Below, piece by piece: positions 6,562 through 15,382 of a DNA stretch of 64,000 nt. The notes under the pieces are model-generated. The model saw nothing but the letters and a program-made list of their open reading frames with translations. It was not told the origin of the DNA and made no database searches. The number at the start of each line of letters is the position of its first letter. The stretch's first letter is position 1. The position numbers were made by a program, and so were the translations under genes. This stretch comes from UBA1952 sp965246765 (GTDB lineage Bacteria; Bacteroidota; Bacteroidia; Chitinophagales; Chitinophagaceae), in NCBI GenBank assembly GCA_965246765.1, contig CBDFFJ010000003.1:1-64000 (forward strand), read 5' to 3'.

Positions 6562-7554
6562 CTATTTAACCCATTGCACTTCAATAACATCGTTGACAGC
6601 GACGAGGGCCGCCATGGCGGTAGTCAGCGTCATAACGCCTGCGGCAGTGTTGAAGTCGGTGGCAGCCACCAGCTTTGCGCCATTGCGATATACCCACACC
6701 TTGGATGCAGTGGCAGGCATATTGGCTACGCTGTAGTTAGACTGGCCGGCGGCGGCGGTAAACGTCTGCTCGCCGCTCTGGAGGAGGGAGTTCACACTCA
6801 CCTGCCGCAGAACGCCTGTTGCGCCATTTACCACGAGCATGCTGTCCGTTGTGGTAGAGCCGCCCTGAAGGCCCGGCAATGCCAGCGTATTGGTAGCCGA
6901 GGTGGTGATGGTGGTTGGCTTGGTAAGCGTACCGCCCAGCTGGATGCTGTCTCCTGACTTCGTAAGGCCATTGTTGGCAAAAAGGCCGCCAAACAGCTTG
7001 GATTTGGAGATATATCTCAGTGAGTTAGTTGCCGGATCCACCACCATGATGCTGTCCGATCCGCTGCCGGATTGCAGGCCTGCAATCTTCAGGGTGTTCG
7101 TAGCAGAGGTCGTGATGGTAGTCGTTTCTGTAAGCGCGCCGCCCAGCTTGATGCTGTCGCCTTGCTTATACATACCGTTTTTGGCGGTCAGGTTTCCGAG
7201 GAGACGGCTGGAAGAGATGCGCTTCAGCTCGCCGGTCGTCGGGTCAGCTACTACCAGAGAGTCCGTGCCGAGGCCGGAAATCAGGTTGGAGATTTGCAGC
7301 TTCTGTCCGTTTACATCTAAAGTGGTGACCTGCACCAGCTTGCCGCCAAGGACGACCGAGTGGCCGTTAGGCATGGAAAGGCCGTTGTAACCCGTATCGA
7401 CAAACTGGGTAGAAGAATCAAGCACCCATTTAATGGTACCCTTGTTGTCAATCACCTTAGTGGTGCTTTTCTGTGCGTTGGCCATCCCGGCAACGCCCAG
7501 CATAATGGCAAGCAGCAGAAGCAGCTTCGCCTTTTGGTTGTGTGTAGATCTCAT
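6562..7554 (-). CDS. Secreted fibre-like repeat protein (330 aa)
   Basis: A signal peptide ends near residue 27 (MANAQ). Then about three repeats of 75 residues follow, each with the order NGLxKSGDSIxLGG, LTxxTTITTSATNTL, GLQxGS, DSMLVVxxxTGxLR and ISxSxL. The last 70 residues form a separate domain (FTAAAGQSNYSVANMP, VWVYRNGAKL, VNDVIEVQWVK) also found at the end of the neighbouring 293-residue protein. This modular repeat-plus-terminal-domain design resembles trimeric tail fibres or adhesins, but no known function is recognised. It is the middle gene of a three-gene minus-strand cluster. Confidence 0.7.
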   Translation of the reverse strand: MRSTHNQKAKLLLLLAIMLGVAGMANAQKSTTKVIDNKGTIKWVLDSSTQFVDTGYNGLSMPNGHSVVLGGKLVQVTTLDVNGQKLQISNLISGLGTDSLVVADPTTGELKRISSSRLLGNLTAKNGMYKQGDSIKLGGALTETTTITTSATNTLKIAGLQSGSGSDSIMVVDPATNSLRYISKSKLFGGLFANNGLTKSGDSIQLGGTLTKPTTITTSATNTLALPGLQGGSTTTDSMLVVNGATGVLRQVSVNSLLQSGEQTFTAAAGQSNYSVANMPATASKVWVYRNGAKLVAATDFNTAAGVMTLTTAMAALVAVNDVIEVQWVK

Positions 7555-7643
7555 GTCTGTTTTTGTGTTTGGAGATTGTGTGTGTTGTTTGGTTTTTAAA
7601 TGGATGTTTGCGTTGTTGGTTGGTTTGGTTGTTGAATTATGAT

Positions 7644-8525
7644 TTAGTAATACTGAATAATCCTGATTTCATCATTCGCATCGCACACCACTCCTGCTTC
7701 CAGCTGTATCGTGCTGCTGCTTACCTGCTGCACATCTACCCGCACGCCATTACGGTACACATTTACTTTGTTTATGTCGGTGACGGGTTGCGGGGCCGCA
7801 AACTGGGTCTGTCCCCCGCTTGCCGTAATTCTGGATTTGGCCACGTTAGATGATCCGCCCGTCCCCGGCGCAATCTTCTTCAGAATGCCCGTCCCGGCCT
7901 CGGACACCAGTATGCTGTCGGAAAGCGCACCCGGCTGCAGGCCGGTGAATGAAAGGGAGTTAAGGGCGGATGTGTGGACGATTGTCGGCCGGTTGAGGGC
8001 ACCGCCCAGCTCAGCGATCCGGCCGTTTTTCGTAAGACCATTGCCGGCGCCATGCAGATAGCCGGCCAGCATAAAGGCGGTGTCGCTCAGGTTAAGCTTA
8101 CCATCCAGCCCATACTGCATTCCATAAGGCGTTACGAAGACGGTATTACTATCGCTATACGACACGTAGCTGCCTGCTACCGATGACGAAGCGCTACCGG
8201 ACACGTATGGCATTCCCACCCACCGGGTGCCATCATTATAATAAATACCCGGCGACACGCTGTAAATACCTGTTCCTGCGGTTGCCGTATTATAAATGAG
8301 CATTCCCGCCACATGGGCGCTGAGCGGAGCGGCGGTATTGGTGGCCGTCAGCGCAATGCGCGGCATGAGGAAACCCTTGGTAGCTCCCGTTGAATCGCCA
8401 AGCTGCAGATACGCCGACGGGTTGGCTGCCCCGGGTACGCCGCCAATCTTCATCTGCGCCCGGCTTATGAAAGCGGACGACAGCATAAATGCGGCAATGA
8501 GTAGCGTTTTGTAAAATCCGGGCAT
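7644..8525 (-). CDS. Secreted fibre-like protein (293 aa)
   Basis: A signal peptide (ending about residue 24, FISRAQ) precedes a segment (AYLQLGDSTGATKGFLMPRI, then GMLIYNTATAGTGIYS and GIYYNDGTRWVGM) common at the start of Bacteroidota fibre-like surface proteins. One repeat follows (GNGLTKNGRIAELGGALNRP, LNSLSFTGLQPGALSDS), related to those of the downstream 330-residue protein. The final domain (VNVYRNGVRVDVQ to NDEIRIIQYY) is shared with it too. It is the first gene of the cluster. Function unknown. Confidence 0.7.
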   Translation of the reverse strand: MPGFYKTLLIAAFMLSSAFISRAQMKIGGVPGAANPSAYLQLGDSTGATKGFLMPRIALTATNTAAPLSAHVAGMLIYNTATAGTGIYSVSPGIYYNDGTRWVGMPYVSGSASSSVAGSYVSYSDSNTVFVTPYGMQYGLDGKLNLSDTAFMLAGYLHGAGNGLTKNGRIAELGGALNRPTIVHTSALNSLSFTGLQPGALSDSILVSEAGTGILKKIAPGTGGSSNVAKSRITASGGQTQFAAPQPVTDINKVNVYRNGVRVDVQQVSSSTIQLEAGVVCDANDEIRIIQYY

Positions 8526-8572
8526 ACCTGTTCTCCTGAATGACGGCGGCTGGCCGGAAGCATTCAGAAGGG

Positions 8573-8580
8573 CAAAATTA
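8573..8580 (-). promoter_or_regulatory. Putative -7 box for the fibre-like gene cluster
   Basis: On the minus strand the sequence is TAATTTTG, a perfect TAnnTTTG match, 48 bp upstream of the first gene of the cluster. No clear -33 box is visible. Confidence 0.45.
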
Positions 8581-8968
8581 GCCGGGAAAGAATATTATGC
8601 TAATTTTTGGAACCCATAATATGGTCTTTAACTGTGGGTTTGAATAGGTTAATGAGAAAATATAATAAAATTTACATCGTACATTAACATCTCATTTGTG
8701 GTAAAGCATGCTTCCGGCAATCTGCTCAGCCACTATGAAGGTTTGCCAGGCCAATATTGCAAAAGCCGTAATTCAATTGTTAGACGAAGCTGTCAATATT
8801 ATTACCGAACGGTTTGCGCAAGTGCTTGATAAGTATAAGGGCGACACACCTTGTGCGTTTCAATATCTTTCTTGCGTGATGGTTTGTTACGGGCTGGCAA
8901 AAGCCTAACCTCTTTTGCGCAGTTTCGGCACACGCATTATTGAAATATTCGTATTGAGCCCATTCTTG
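8581..8968. other. Intergenic stretch without a recognised gene
   Basis: This 390-bp region is more AT-rich than its neighbours, mainly 8581-8700. A 66-codon open frame (8708-8908, plus strand) has no family resemblance and no supporting context. I see no RNA gene or repeat in it. Confidence 0.5.
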
Positions 8969-9883
8969 CTACGCAGGGTCGCATTGCGCATCACTGTATA
9001 GGGTGTCGCTTAGCTCTGTTTCCAGAGTGCTGTGCTGAATGTTGAGATGCTCCAGTGCATGACGGAGCTCGGCCTTGATCGTGAAAGCCGTGCTCAGATC
9101 CGAGACCACGAGATGAGCGGTAAGCGAATTGCGCGAGGTACCAAGGGCCCAGGCATGCACATGATGTATGTCTTTTACGCCCGGTATTGCAAGCGCGGCA
9201 CGCCGTACCTCCGCCAGATCCACATCGGGCGGCACGCCGTCAAGGCTTAATCTGAGCGTTTGCCGGAGCAGCCTCCAGGTGCTGATAAAAATGACAATGG
9301 CTATCAGGAAGCTTAGTAAAGTATCTATCCAATACCATGCTGTGTATATGATAATGAGGCCGCTAACCACTACGCCAAGCGATACGGCGGCATCGGCGGC
9401 CAGATGGAGGTAAGCGGCCCTGACGTTTAGCTCTTTGTCGCCCTGCCGGAAAAACAGGTAAGCGGTAAGCGAGTTTATGACGATGCCGGCAAATGCAACA
9501 AGCGCAATAGTACCGCCCTGCATGGGTTCCGGGTGGCTTATCCGCCGGCAAGCCTCCCAGACAATGCCGCCAATAGCTACCAGCAGAATGACCGCATTGA
9601 ACAGCGCTGCAAGAATGGTAGTCTTTTGATAGCCAAAAGTATAAGTGTCTGTCCGCTTCAGTCCCGACAGACGGAATGCGAGCAGCGACATCGCGAGCCC
9701 CGCCACATCGCTCAGATTGTGGCCTGCATCTGTAAGTAGCGCCAGCGAATGCGTGGTAAAGCCAAGCACAGCCTCTGTGACAACAAACAAGGCATTCAGT
9801 AAAATGCCAATTACAAAAGCGCTGCTTACGCCCGTCAGCCTGGCTGCATGGCTATGGCCGTGTTTGTGATGTCCATGCGCCAT
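8969..9883 (-). CDS. CDF family divalent metal cation exporter
   Basis: The 304-residue protein is a cation diffusion facilitator of the CzcD/ZitB group, an inner-membrane metal/proton antiporter exporting Zn2+ and similar ions. It has a His-rich N-terminus (HGHHKHGHSH), six hydrophobic segments, and the metal-site signatures TDAGHNLSD (residues 51-59) and HLAAD (160-164). A soluble C-terminal domain follows (VKDIHHVHAWALGTSRNSL). It starts 5 bp after the TonB receptor stop, so the two are co-transcribed. The pairing with a TonB receptor and a DUF6660-like protein points to metal homeostasis. Zn/Cd/Co is a family-based expectation; the metal is not shown by the sequence. Confidence 0.9.
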   Translation of the reverse strand: MAHGHHKHGHSHAARLTGVSSAFVIGILLNALFVVTEAVLGFTTHSLALLTDAGHNLSDVAGLAMSLLAFRLSGLKRTDTYTFGYQKTTILAALFNAVILLVAIGGIVWEACRRISHPEPMQGGTIALVAFAGIVINSLTAYLFFRQGDKELNVRAAYLHLAADAAVSLGVVVSGLIIIYTAWYWIDTLLSFLIAIVIFISTWRLLRQTLRLSLDGVPPDVDLAEVRRAALAIPGVKDIHHVHAWALGTSRNSLTAHLVVSDLSTAFTIKAELRHALEHLNIQHSTLETELSDTLYSDAQCDPA

Positions 9884-9888
9884 GATGC

Positions 9889-11898
9889 TCAGAGCTTAAG
9901 TTTAATGCCACCATTTACTACGAATCCCTCCGTATGTGTCCATATCTCGTCAAAAGAAGGAGCGGTATGCGGGCCGCTGACCACGCCTTTGTACCTGCTC
10001 TGGCGCACATCGGTAAAGTTCTCCGCGTTTACAAAGACGGAAACCTTGCAAAAGGTTTTTTCAATCATGGCGCCCGCCTCCCAGAAAGCCGTAGTGCGGC
10101 TGCCGTCACTCAGATATTGATTACCGGTAAAATAAGCTTCAAGCCCGGCTTTCAGAAATCCTTCTTTTTCATAGACCAGCGCAAGGTTAAGCTTGCTTTG
10201 CGGCAGCAGCGGCAAGGTCTGATTGCCTGCCAGGTATTCCGCCTTCGCGTCTGTAAAGGTGTAGCCGGCGAAGAGCTTAAAGTCACGCCTGTAAATGAGC
10301 TTGAGGTTCGTCTCAAACCCTTTACTCAAAACCGGCTTATCGCTGTTGGCGAAGTAGAAGCTGCCCGCCCCGTCTGATTGCAGTACGCTCGGATTGCTGA
10401 TGCTTGTGATAAAGAACATGTGGTTGAGCGAAAAGCTCAGGTCTCCGGTAATGGCTGTGCGGTAGTTTACATCCGCAGTACCGCCGATGCTGCGGTCGCT
10501 CCTTACGCCGTTCAGCGGCAGCACATTTTGGTATTGGAAGCTTTCCGTCTGCTCGGTGAAAAGCGTTGGCGTTTTGTAGCCGAAGCCGCCGCCGATGCGC
10601 GAGCTCAGCTTGCTGTTCCAGAGATAAAGCACGGATATGCGCGGCAATAGCACGAACTCGGTCTTGCTGTACAATCCGTTGAAGTAGTAAACGCCGTCCA
10701 GCCGCAAGCCGCTTTCCAGCTTAAAGCGGGCGGTTGCATCCCAGGTATGCTGTGCGAAGAGGCCGCCGGTATTTGTCTGAAAGTCGCGGACTAAGGGCGA
10801 TGTATGCCGCTGCTCCCGGAAATCATCCACAATAAAATTGCCGCCGATAATGAACGTCTTGCGTTCGCGGTCGCGCGTATAAGCCGCTTCGGTGTAGCTG
10901 TTCTGCGCTGTCCCTTCAAACAGATAGCCGGGCACTTCTATACTCCGGTTGAAGTAGCTGTAGCTGCTTTTTAGCGAGAACCCATCTTCGCCCTTGAGCT
11001 TACGGCTCAGTTCAAATGTGGTCACATTGCGCAGCGTGCTGTTCTGCTCAAAATAGGTGTGGGCGGAGCTGGCGCCGTTTTCAATTACGTCCAAATCGCC
11101 GCCCGTTCGGCTGCCCTTCGTAAAGCCGTTGCCGATAGAAAGGCTCGTCCGCTCATTCGGGTAGAAGAAGAGCTTGGGATGAAAGGTAAAATCCCTTGAC
11201 TTCGGCAGCTCGGTAAAACCATCCTTATCTACATCGTAAGGAAGCTGATTGTTGCCGAGCGCAAGCAAGGTGTAACCCCACTGCTTCCCCCGCTGCGCTG
11301 CAAAGCCGCCAATGTTGGTCTGCCCGACGTGCGACTGGTTGATAATGGCATTGAAGGAAGGCTTAGCAGAAGGCGTCCGGCTGATAAAATTGACCACGCC
11401 CGCAATAGCGCCCGCCCCATATAGCGTTGAGGCCGGCCCTTTGATAATTTCCACCTGCTTCAGGTCAAGCGGCGGAATTTCCAGGATGCTCAGGCCGCCG
11501 GAGAAGTTGCCGAAGTTCGGGTAGCCGTCTTTCAGCAACTGCGTATAGCGCCCGTCTAAGCCCTGAATGCGGATGGAGGCATTGCCGCTTGTAGCGGAGG
11601 TTTGCTGCACCTGCATGCCTGTGCTTTCATGCAGGAGCATGGATACATTGGCGGGCCGCATATTGTTCTTCTCGTCCACTTCCTCGCCGCCTATTACCTC
11701 TACCCGCGTGGGCAGATTGGCGATTGTACGGGTAGTACGGGTTGTGGATATGATTACGACCTCGTCAAGCTCCTGCTCCTCAATACCGCTGGTGTCTTTA
11801 TGCGATGTAGAATCTGCGACTGTCGTTGGAATTTGTGATTGCGCGCCTGCGCCTGCTGCAAACAGCAGCAGGGCAAGAACAAGGATAATCCTGTTCAT
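9889..11898 (-). CDS. TonB-dependent outer-membrane receptor, metal-linked
   Basis: The 669-residue protein has a signal peptide (to about residue 19), a short acidic linker with ELDEVVIISTTR that may serve as TonB box, and a plug domain. The plug shows PTRVEVIGGEEV, SIRIQGLDGRYTQLLKDG and IEIIKGP-like VEIIKGPASTLYGAGAIAG. A beta-barrel follows, ending GGIKLKL. It lacks the N-terminal carboxypeptidase-like domain of SusC-type receptors and is in the size range of siderophore, cobalamin and metal receptors. It lies in a minus-strand unit with an upstream DUF6660-like gene (85 bp away) and a downstream CDF exporter, so its ligand is probably a metal complex; this is inference from context. Confidence 0.88.
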   Translation of the reverse strand: MNRIILVLALLLFAAGAGAQSQIPTTVADSTSHKDTSGIEEQELDEVVIISTTRTTRTIANLPTRVEVIGGEEVDEKNNMRPANVSMLLHESTGMQVQQTSATSGNASIRIQGLDGRYTQLLKDGYPNFGNFSGGLSILEIPPLDLKQVEIIKGPASTLYGAGAIAGVVNFISRTPSAKPSFNAIINQSHVGQTNIGGFAAQRGKQWGYTLLALGNNQLPYDVDKDGFTELPKSRDFTFHPKLFFYPNERTSLSIGNGFTKGSRTGGDLDVIENGASSAHTYFEQNSTLRNVTTFELSRKLKGEDGFSLKSSYSYFNRSIEVPGYLFEGTAQNSYTEAAYTRDRERKTFIIGGNFIVDDFREQRHTSPLVRDFQTNTGGLFAQHTWDATARFKLESGLRLDGVYYFNGLYSKTEFVLLPRISVLYLWNSKLSSRIGGGFGYKTPTLFTEQTESFQYQNVLPLNGVRSDRSIGGTADVNYRTAITGDLSFSLNHMFFITSISNPSVLQSDGAGSFYFANSDKPVLSKGFETNLKLIYRRDFKLFAGYTFTDAKAEYLAGNQTLPLLPQSKLNLALVYEKEGFLKAGLEAYFTGNQYLSDGSRTTAFWEAGAMIEKTFCKVSVFVNAENFTDVRQSRYKGVVSGPHTAPSFDEIWTHTEGFVVNGGIKLKL

Positions 11899-11983
11899 TA
11901 AGTAAAAAGCTTTTTGACGATTGAAAGAATCGGCGCGCTGCCCATTGGGAACAATGACAGGCTCGCCGGTGGCGAATAAGGCG

Positions 11984-12313
11984 TCAGGCGGCTTTAGGAG
12001 GCTGCCATACAGGCAAAGCGCGGCCCGTTACCGCTTGCGGCACGTATATGGCAAGCGGCCTTTCGGGAAGGCAGAGGAGAAGAGGTGAGGCAAGTATAAC
12101 GCTGGCAGGGAGCGTAATCCCCATACAGCAGGCACAGGCGCAAAACGGAGAGCAAAGGTCTTCCGAATGCCGCGGAGCATGATTGTTATGGGCCCGACCT
12201 GCCATCTGCTCCGCGCGCTGCTTTGCGCAAACGCCGGCTTCCGCCTCATCGCATGGCAGGACGGACAGAACAAGCACCAGGATGGCCATTATAAAAGAGA
12301 TCAGGCGATGCAC
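11984..12313 (-). CDS. Small Cys/His-rich exported protein (DUF6660-like)
   Basis: This 109-residue protein has an N-terminal hydrophobic segment (LISFIMAILVLVLSVLPC), then Cys-rich sequence including EDLCSPFCACACCMGI, with His in NNHAPRH. I place it with DUF6660-like proteins, which I recall as frequent first genes of Bacteroidota metal-related TonB receptor operons. The cysteines and histidines suggest metal binding in the periplasm; this is inference. It is the first gene of the three-gene metal unit ending with the CDF exporter. Confidence 0.7.
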   Translation of the reverse strand: MHRLISFIMAILVLVLSVLPCDEAEAGVCAKQRAEQMAGRAHNNHAPRHSEDLCSPFCACACCMGITLPASVILASPLLLCLPERPLAIYVPQAVTGRALPVWQPPKAA

Positions 12314-12460
12314 AGCTGCGAAGCTAAACGGTTTACCAGTGCATTCCTTCTATGCCTGTCGCTTATGGCAAAACCGATTTAGAGCTCATGGAGGGCAGCA
12401 AGTCCGCTATAAGCGGCGGGCCATCTGTCGGGGGAGTCAAACTGCTTTATTTACCCGGAA

Positions 12461-12487
12461 AAAAGAAACCCGCACGGGGTGGGTTTC
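12461..12487. terminator. Hairpin in the 12314-12720 gap
   Basis: GAAACCC (12465-12471) pairs with GGGTTTC (12481-12487), preceded by AAAAAA. On the minus strand it would terminate the gene at 12721-13437, though 230 bp away. The rest of the gap 12314-12720 shows no gene. About 7 bp to the right of the hairpin is GTGGAATCGGGCGGC, weakly like the tmRNA-3'-end ghosts at 15646 and 19663. Confidence 0.5.
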
Positions 12488-12720
12488 ATGGTTTGTGGAA
12501 TCGGGCGGCGAAGTGTCGGACTTTTTCGTTGATGATCTACGACTTTTAGAAGCGCTTTGCCACAAGTAACAATGATATTCTTTAGCCAGCTCGTAGAACC
12601 CATTATGCCAAAATTCTGTTGAAGAGCTTTGAAGTAATTCATCATCAGCTATGCTTTCACAAGCTGTACTTCTCGTACAATTCTTCCCAGCTTTTGAGGC
12701 CTTCAGATGCGCAGCTGCTC

Positions 12721-13437
12721 TTAGAATCTCTCTACAATAAAGGTTAGCGTAGTTTCTCCACCGCTGCCGCCTGTAGTGCGCATAATTGCCCGGCATCGCA
12801 TGTGCGGCTTTGCCGTGCTGGTCACCCAGTATTCTTCGGTGCTGCCAGCACCTTTATTGCCGCTGTACCGGCTTTGCTTTTCTGCCATCGCATAATGCAC
12901 ATTGTAGAGGAGTGTGCCGGCCGCGAACTTTGCATCTGCCTTGCTTTCATAAGTGCCCATGTCAAATGTCACTGCTGTATTCCCCGACCGTTCGGTCGCT
13001 CCCTGTTGGTCGCGTAGCTTTCGCGCAGGCGCAGACCCGCTGCCGGCCAGCTCTTCCTTCATCACCGCCTGGATCGTTTCTATGTTGTTCCAGTCTATCG
13101 GGTAAGTGTCGGTGCCCAGGCCGTATGGCTTGTAATCCTTGTCCTGAACCGCATCTTCCGTGTAAGCACTGCTTTGCGGTGCGGCGCGTACCGGAGTCTG
13201 CTCCCCCACTTTTCCGCCTTCCAGCGGGCACCCTCTATTGGACGCCGGGCCGGGACGTGCCGGGCACAGGTCTTCAGCATTTGGAACGCCATCGCCATCA
13301 TCATCCTTGCCGGTAACCGGGATGTCGGTTTTGGGCCTGACATCGTTGCGTTCAGCGGGGCGCGATTGCGCGAAAAGGGCCGGGCCGGTAATCGCTATTG
13401 CTGCGACGACCATGAGGAGCCGTGTTTTGTAGTGCAT
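12721..13437 (-). CDS. Secreted protein with one thrombospondin type 3-like repeat
   Basis: The start is placed at the ATG at 13437 because it gives a clean signal peptide (HYKTRLLMVVAAIAITG, cleavage near LFAQS); the frame stays open 20 codons further upstream without such a signal. Mature residues about 45-75 contain GKDDDGDGVPNAEDLCPARP, a calcium-binding thrombospondin type 3-like repeat, as found before OmpA domains. The rest (KPYGLGTDTYPIDWNN, then FDMGTYESKADAKFAAG and ETTLTFIVERF at the end) is not recognised. There is no OmpA domain or T9SS signal. Probably periplasmic or outer-membrane associated; function unknown. Confidence 0.65.
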   Translation of the reverse strand: MHYKTRLLMVVAAIAITGPALFAQSRPAERNDVRPKTDIPVTGKDDDGDGVPNAEDLCPARPGPASNRGCPLEGGKVGEQTPVRAAPQSSAYTEDAVQDKDYKPYGLGTDTYPIDWNNIETIQAVMKEELAGSGSAPARKLRDQQGATERSGNTAVTFDMGTYESKADAKFAAGTLLYNVHYAMAEKQSRYSGNKGAGSTEEYWVTSTAKPHMRCRAIMRTTGGSGGETTLTFIVERF

Positions 13438-13625
13438 GATGTAAATGATTGCTGCAAAGGAACGGCAGGCTTGGCGGATGTGCGATACCCGGTTCACGGT
13501 ATTTTGTCTTCGTTATGGAGCACTATCAGTACCCGGTGCAGTAGCGCCGGGCATGCAAGGCTTTCGCTAAGTCAACCAAAGCAAAATACCCGCTCTATGG
13601 TATTTTATGAGGCTGGTAATACGTC

Positions 13626-13633
13626 TATTTTTG
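13626..13633 (+). promoter_or_regulatory. Putative -7 box (TATTTTTG)
   Basis: A perfect TAnnTTTG match 60 bp before the ATG at 13694. The -33 region is only weakly TT-rich. The surrounding gap 13438-13693 is the divergent promoter region between the minus-strand secreted protein and the plus-strand pair. Confidence 0.4.
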
Positions 13634-13693
13634 AATCCAGATTCACGAGTATCTCTTCCGCACAGCAAAGCACGATCGCACATCACCATCCAC

Positions 13694-14062
13694 ATGAAGA
13701 GACCCATCCAGGTACCGGAACGATATGCGAGGCTGATAATGCGCATCATGGTCGGCGGCTTTATTGTAATCGGCGTTTGCTTTATCTCCTTCATGCTGAC
13801 AATCTGGTACAAAGGCAACAAGGCAAAGGTGCGCGACCTGGAAGTATATGGCGCGGTGAAAAGCCTCTATCAGTCAGATAAGCGCGATACCAAATGGTGG
13901 GTGGCGAGGATTACGGATGGCAAAAGCACGGTGCTGGAAGATGCTATGCTTGGCAGGCTGCAGGTCGGCGATTCACTTTTTAAGAAGAAAGGCGACCCAT
14001 ACTTTACGATGGTCAAGGCGCGTACCGGCGAGCGGACGCGCATCCGTATCATTCAACCTTAA
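13694..14062 (+). CDS. Single-pass membrane protein, unknown function
   Basis: The ATG at 13694 is preferred over one 29 codons upstream because the extra residues are unlike coding sequence and cover the probable promoter. The 122-residue product has a basic N-terminus (KRPIQVPERYARLIMR), one membrane helix (about residues 18-38, IMVGGFIVIGVCFISFMLTI), and a soluble domain (GAVKSLYQSDKRDTKWWVAR, STVLEDAMLGRLQVGDSLFK, ending TRIRIIQP). No family is recognised. The next gene, an exported protein, begins 21 bp later in the same direction. Confidence 0.6.
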   Translation: MKRPIQVPERYARLIMRIMVGGFIVIGVCFISFMLTIWYKGNKAKVRDLEVYGAVKSLYQSDKRDTKWWVARITDGKSTVLEDAMLGRLQVGDSLFKKKGDPYFTMVKARTGERTRIRIIQP

Positions 14063-14083
14063 TTAGACCAAATCATCCTCAAA

Positions 14084-15382
14084 ATGAAGCTATTCTTAAC
14101 CGCAGCATTAGTACTGCTATCCATCCCGGCGATGGCCCAGCCGAACCGTGCCACAAAAATCTACAACGAAAACGCGGCTGCCGACGAACGCCGCCTTCAA
14201 AAGCTGAAAGACGAGGGCCGTACGCCCAATGCACCCGGACGAGGCACCGGCTCCTCAGTAACAAAAGACGACGCGGAGGCGGTTGGAGAAATTTTGACGG
14301 GAGGCAAGGCTACGCGGAAGGCGTATGAGGAGCATGAGGCGGAGCGGAAAGCTCAGCAGGCTGTCCGCGACCGCGAGGCAGAAGCGCGCCAGAAGGCAAG
14401 GGATGCCGAGCATGGTGCGGCGGTGCGCGAGCAGGCCGGGTTAGAGCGGCAGGCAGTTGCTGCTAAAGCGCAGTTCATAGCAGATGGTATGGCGAAAACC
14501 CCGCTTGATGGCATGCTCCCCGAGGAAGTAAAGGAAGGGCTGAACATGGAATGGCTCCAGAAAAAGTACGCGTGGATGAAGCGTGATTTTATGGCGGGCA
14601 GGGCAGAGGCAAAGGCCAGAATCAAGAGGTTTGACGAGCTGCAGGAAACGGCCTCTTATGATACGCTGCTCGCGCTGCTGAAGCGTTCCAGCATATTCCC
14701 GGGCTCCACAGGGAGGCGTCTGGGCCTGCTGAGAACGCGCTACCCCGAGCGCCTAGCAGAGACAGAAAGGGTAACGCTGGCCAATGTTCCTTACTATTTC
14801 GGCGCAAAGTGGCCTTACCTGACGGAGTACAATGCGCCCGGTGGCGATTACCCTGAATCAATATTTGAGATGGCCACGCCGGAGTACCGCGGGATGATCC
14901 TGGCGCGCTTCCTGGAGCTGTGGAAAAAATACCCGGAAGAAACCCGTGTGGCGGCCGGCACCTGCCGCCCGCACCTGATACCATTCAATATCTGTGCAAC
15001 GAGCTGGTGCAAGGACGATTCCTGCCGGGCAGAGATGTACATGGGTACACTCCGGATGAAGATGCCCGACCAGCGTGCGCTTGATGATCTCCAGTGGGGC
15101 GATGCCGGTTTTCGTTATTCCGATGAGCATTTTGTATGCTTCAATGCGCAACGGCTGGGCGCCGCAGCTCAATGGCTCATGGCGAACAGGCTCTCGGAGC
15201 TGCAGGCCCTCAGTAAGGAAGACTGGCTGCAGATTGCGGCAGAGAAGAACCTGTCTGTGAAGGATTTTGTCTGGTCGTTCCGCGATCCTAAGTCTGATCC
15301 TTTCGATTATGATCACCGATTATATTACAAGCAGCGGTACAAGCATCTGAAAGCCCTGGCCAAAGCAGCAGAATTAAAGTAG
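14084..15382 (+). CDS. Exported helical protein, unknown function (432 aa)
   Basis: A signal peptide (MKLFLTAALVLLSIPAMAQ) is followed by a charged Ala/Glu/Arg-rich helical stretch (about residues 70-140, e.g. EERKAQQ-like and AEARQKARDAEHGAAVREQA), probably a coiled coil. A globular region then contains WLQKKYAWMKRDFMAGRAEA, VPYYFGAKWPYLTEYNAPGG and two Cys-containing segments (GTCRPH; ICATSWCKDDSCRAE). The cysteines may form disulfides outside the cytoplasm. The C-terminus is basic. No family recognised. A 520-bp gene-free stretch with a strong terminator-type hairpin follows. Confidence 0.65.
   Translation: MKLFLTAALVLLSIPAMAQPNRATKIYNENAAADERRLQKLKDEGRTPNAPGRGTGSSVTKDDAEAVGEILTGGKATRKAYEEHEAERKAQQAVRDREAEARQKARDAEHGAAVREQAGLERQAVAAKAQFIADGMAKTPLDGMLPEEVKEGLNMEWLQKKYAWMKRDFMAGRAEAKARIKRFDELQETASYDTLLALLKRSSIFPGSTGRRLGLLRTRYPERLAETERVTLANVPYYFGAKWPYLTEYNAPGGDYPESIFEMATPEYRGMILARFLELWKKYPEETRVAAGTCRPHLIPFNICATSWCKDDSCRAEMYMGTLRMKMPDQRALDDLQWGDAGFRYSDEHFVCFNAQRLGAAAQWLMANRLSELQALSKEDWLQIAAEKNLSVKDFVWSFRDPKSDPFDYDHRLYYKQRYKHLKALAKAAELK

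Noticed and set aside
8708..8908. 66-codon plus-strand open frame
   Set aside because: No family resemblance, no promoter or neighbour support, and in an AT-richer non-coding stretch.
12437..12796. 119-codon minus-strand frame between the DUF6660-like and TSP3 genes
   Set aside because: It overlaps the 3' end of the TSP3 gene and crosses a terminator hairpin; composition is not protein-like.
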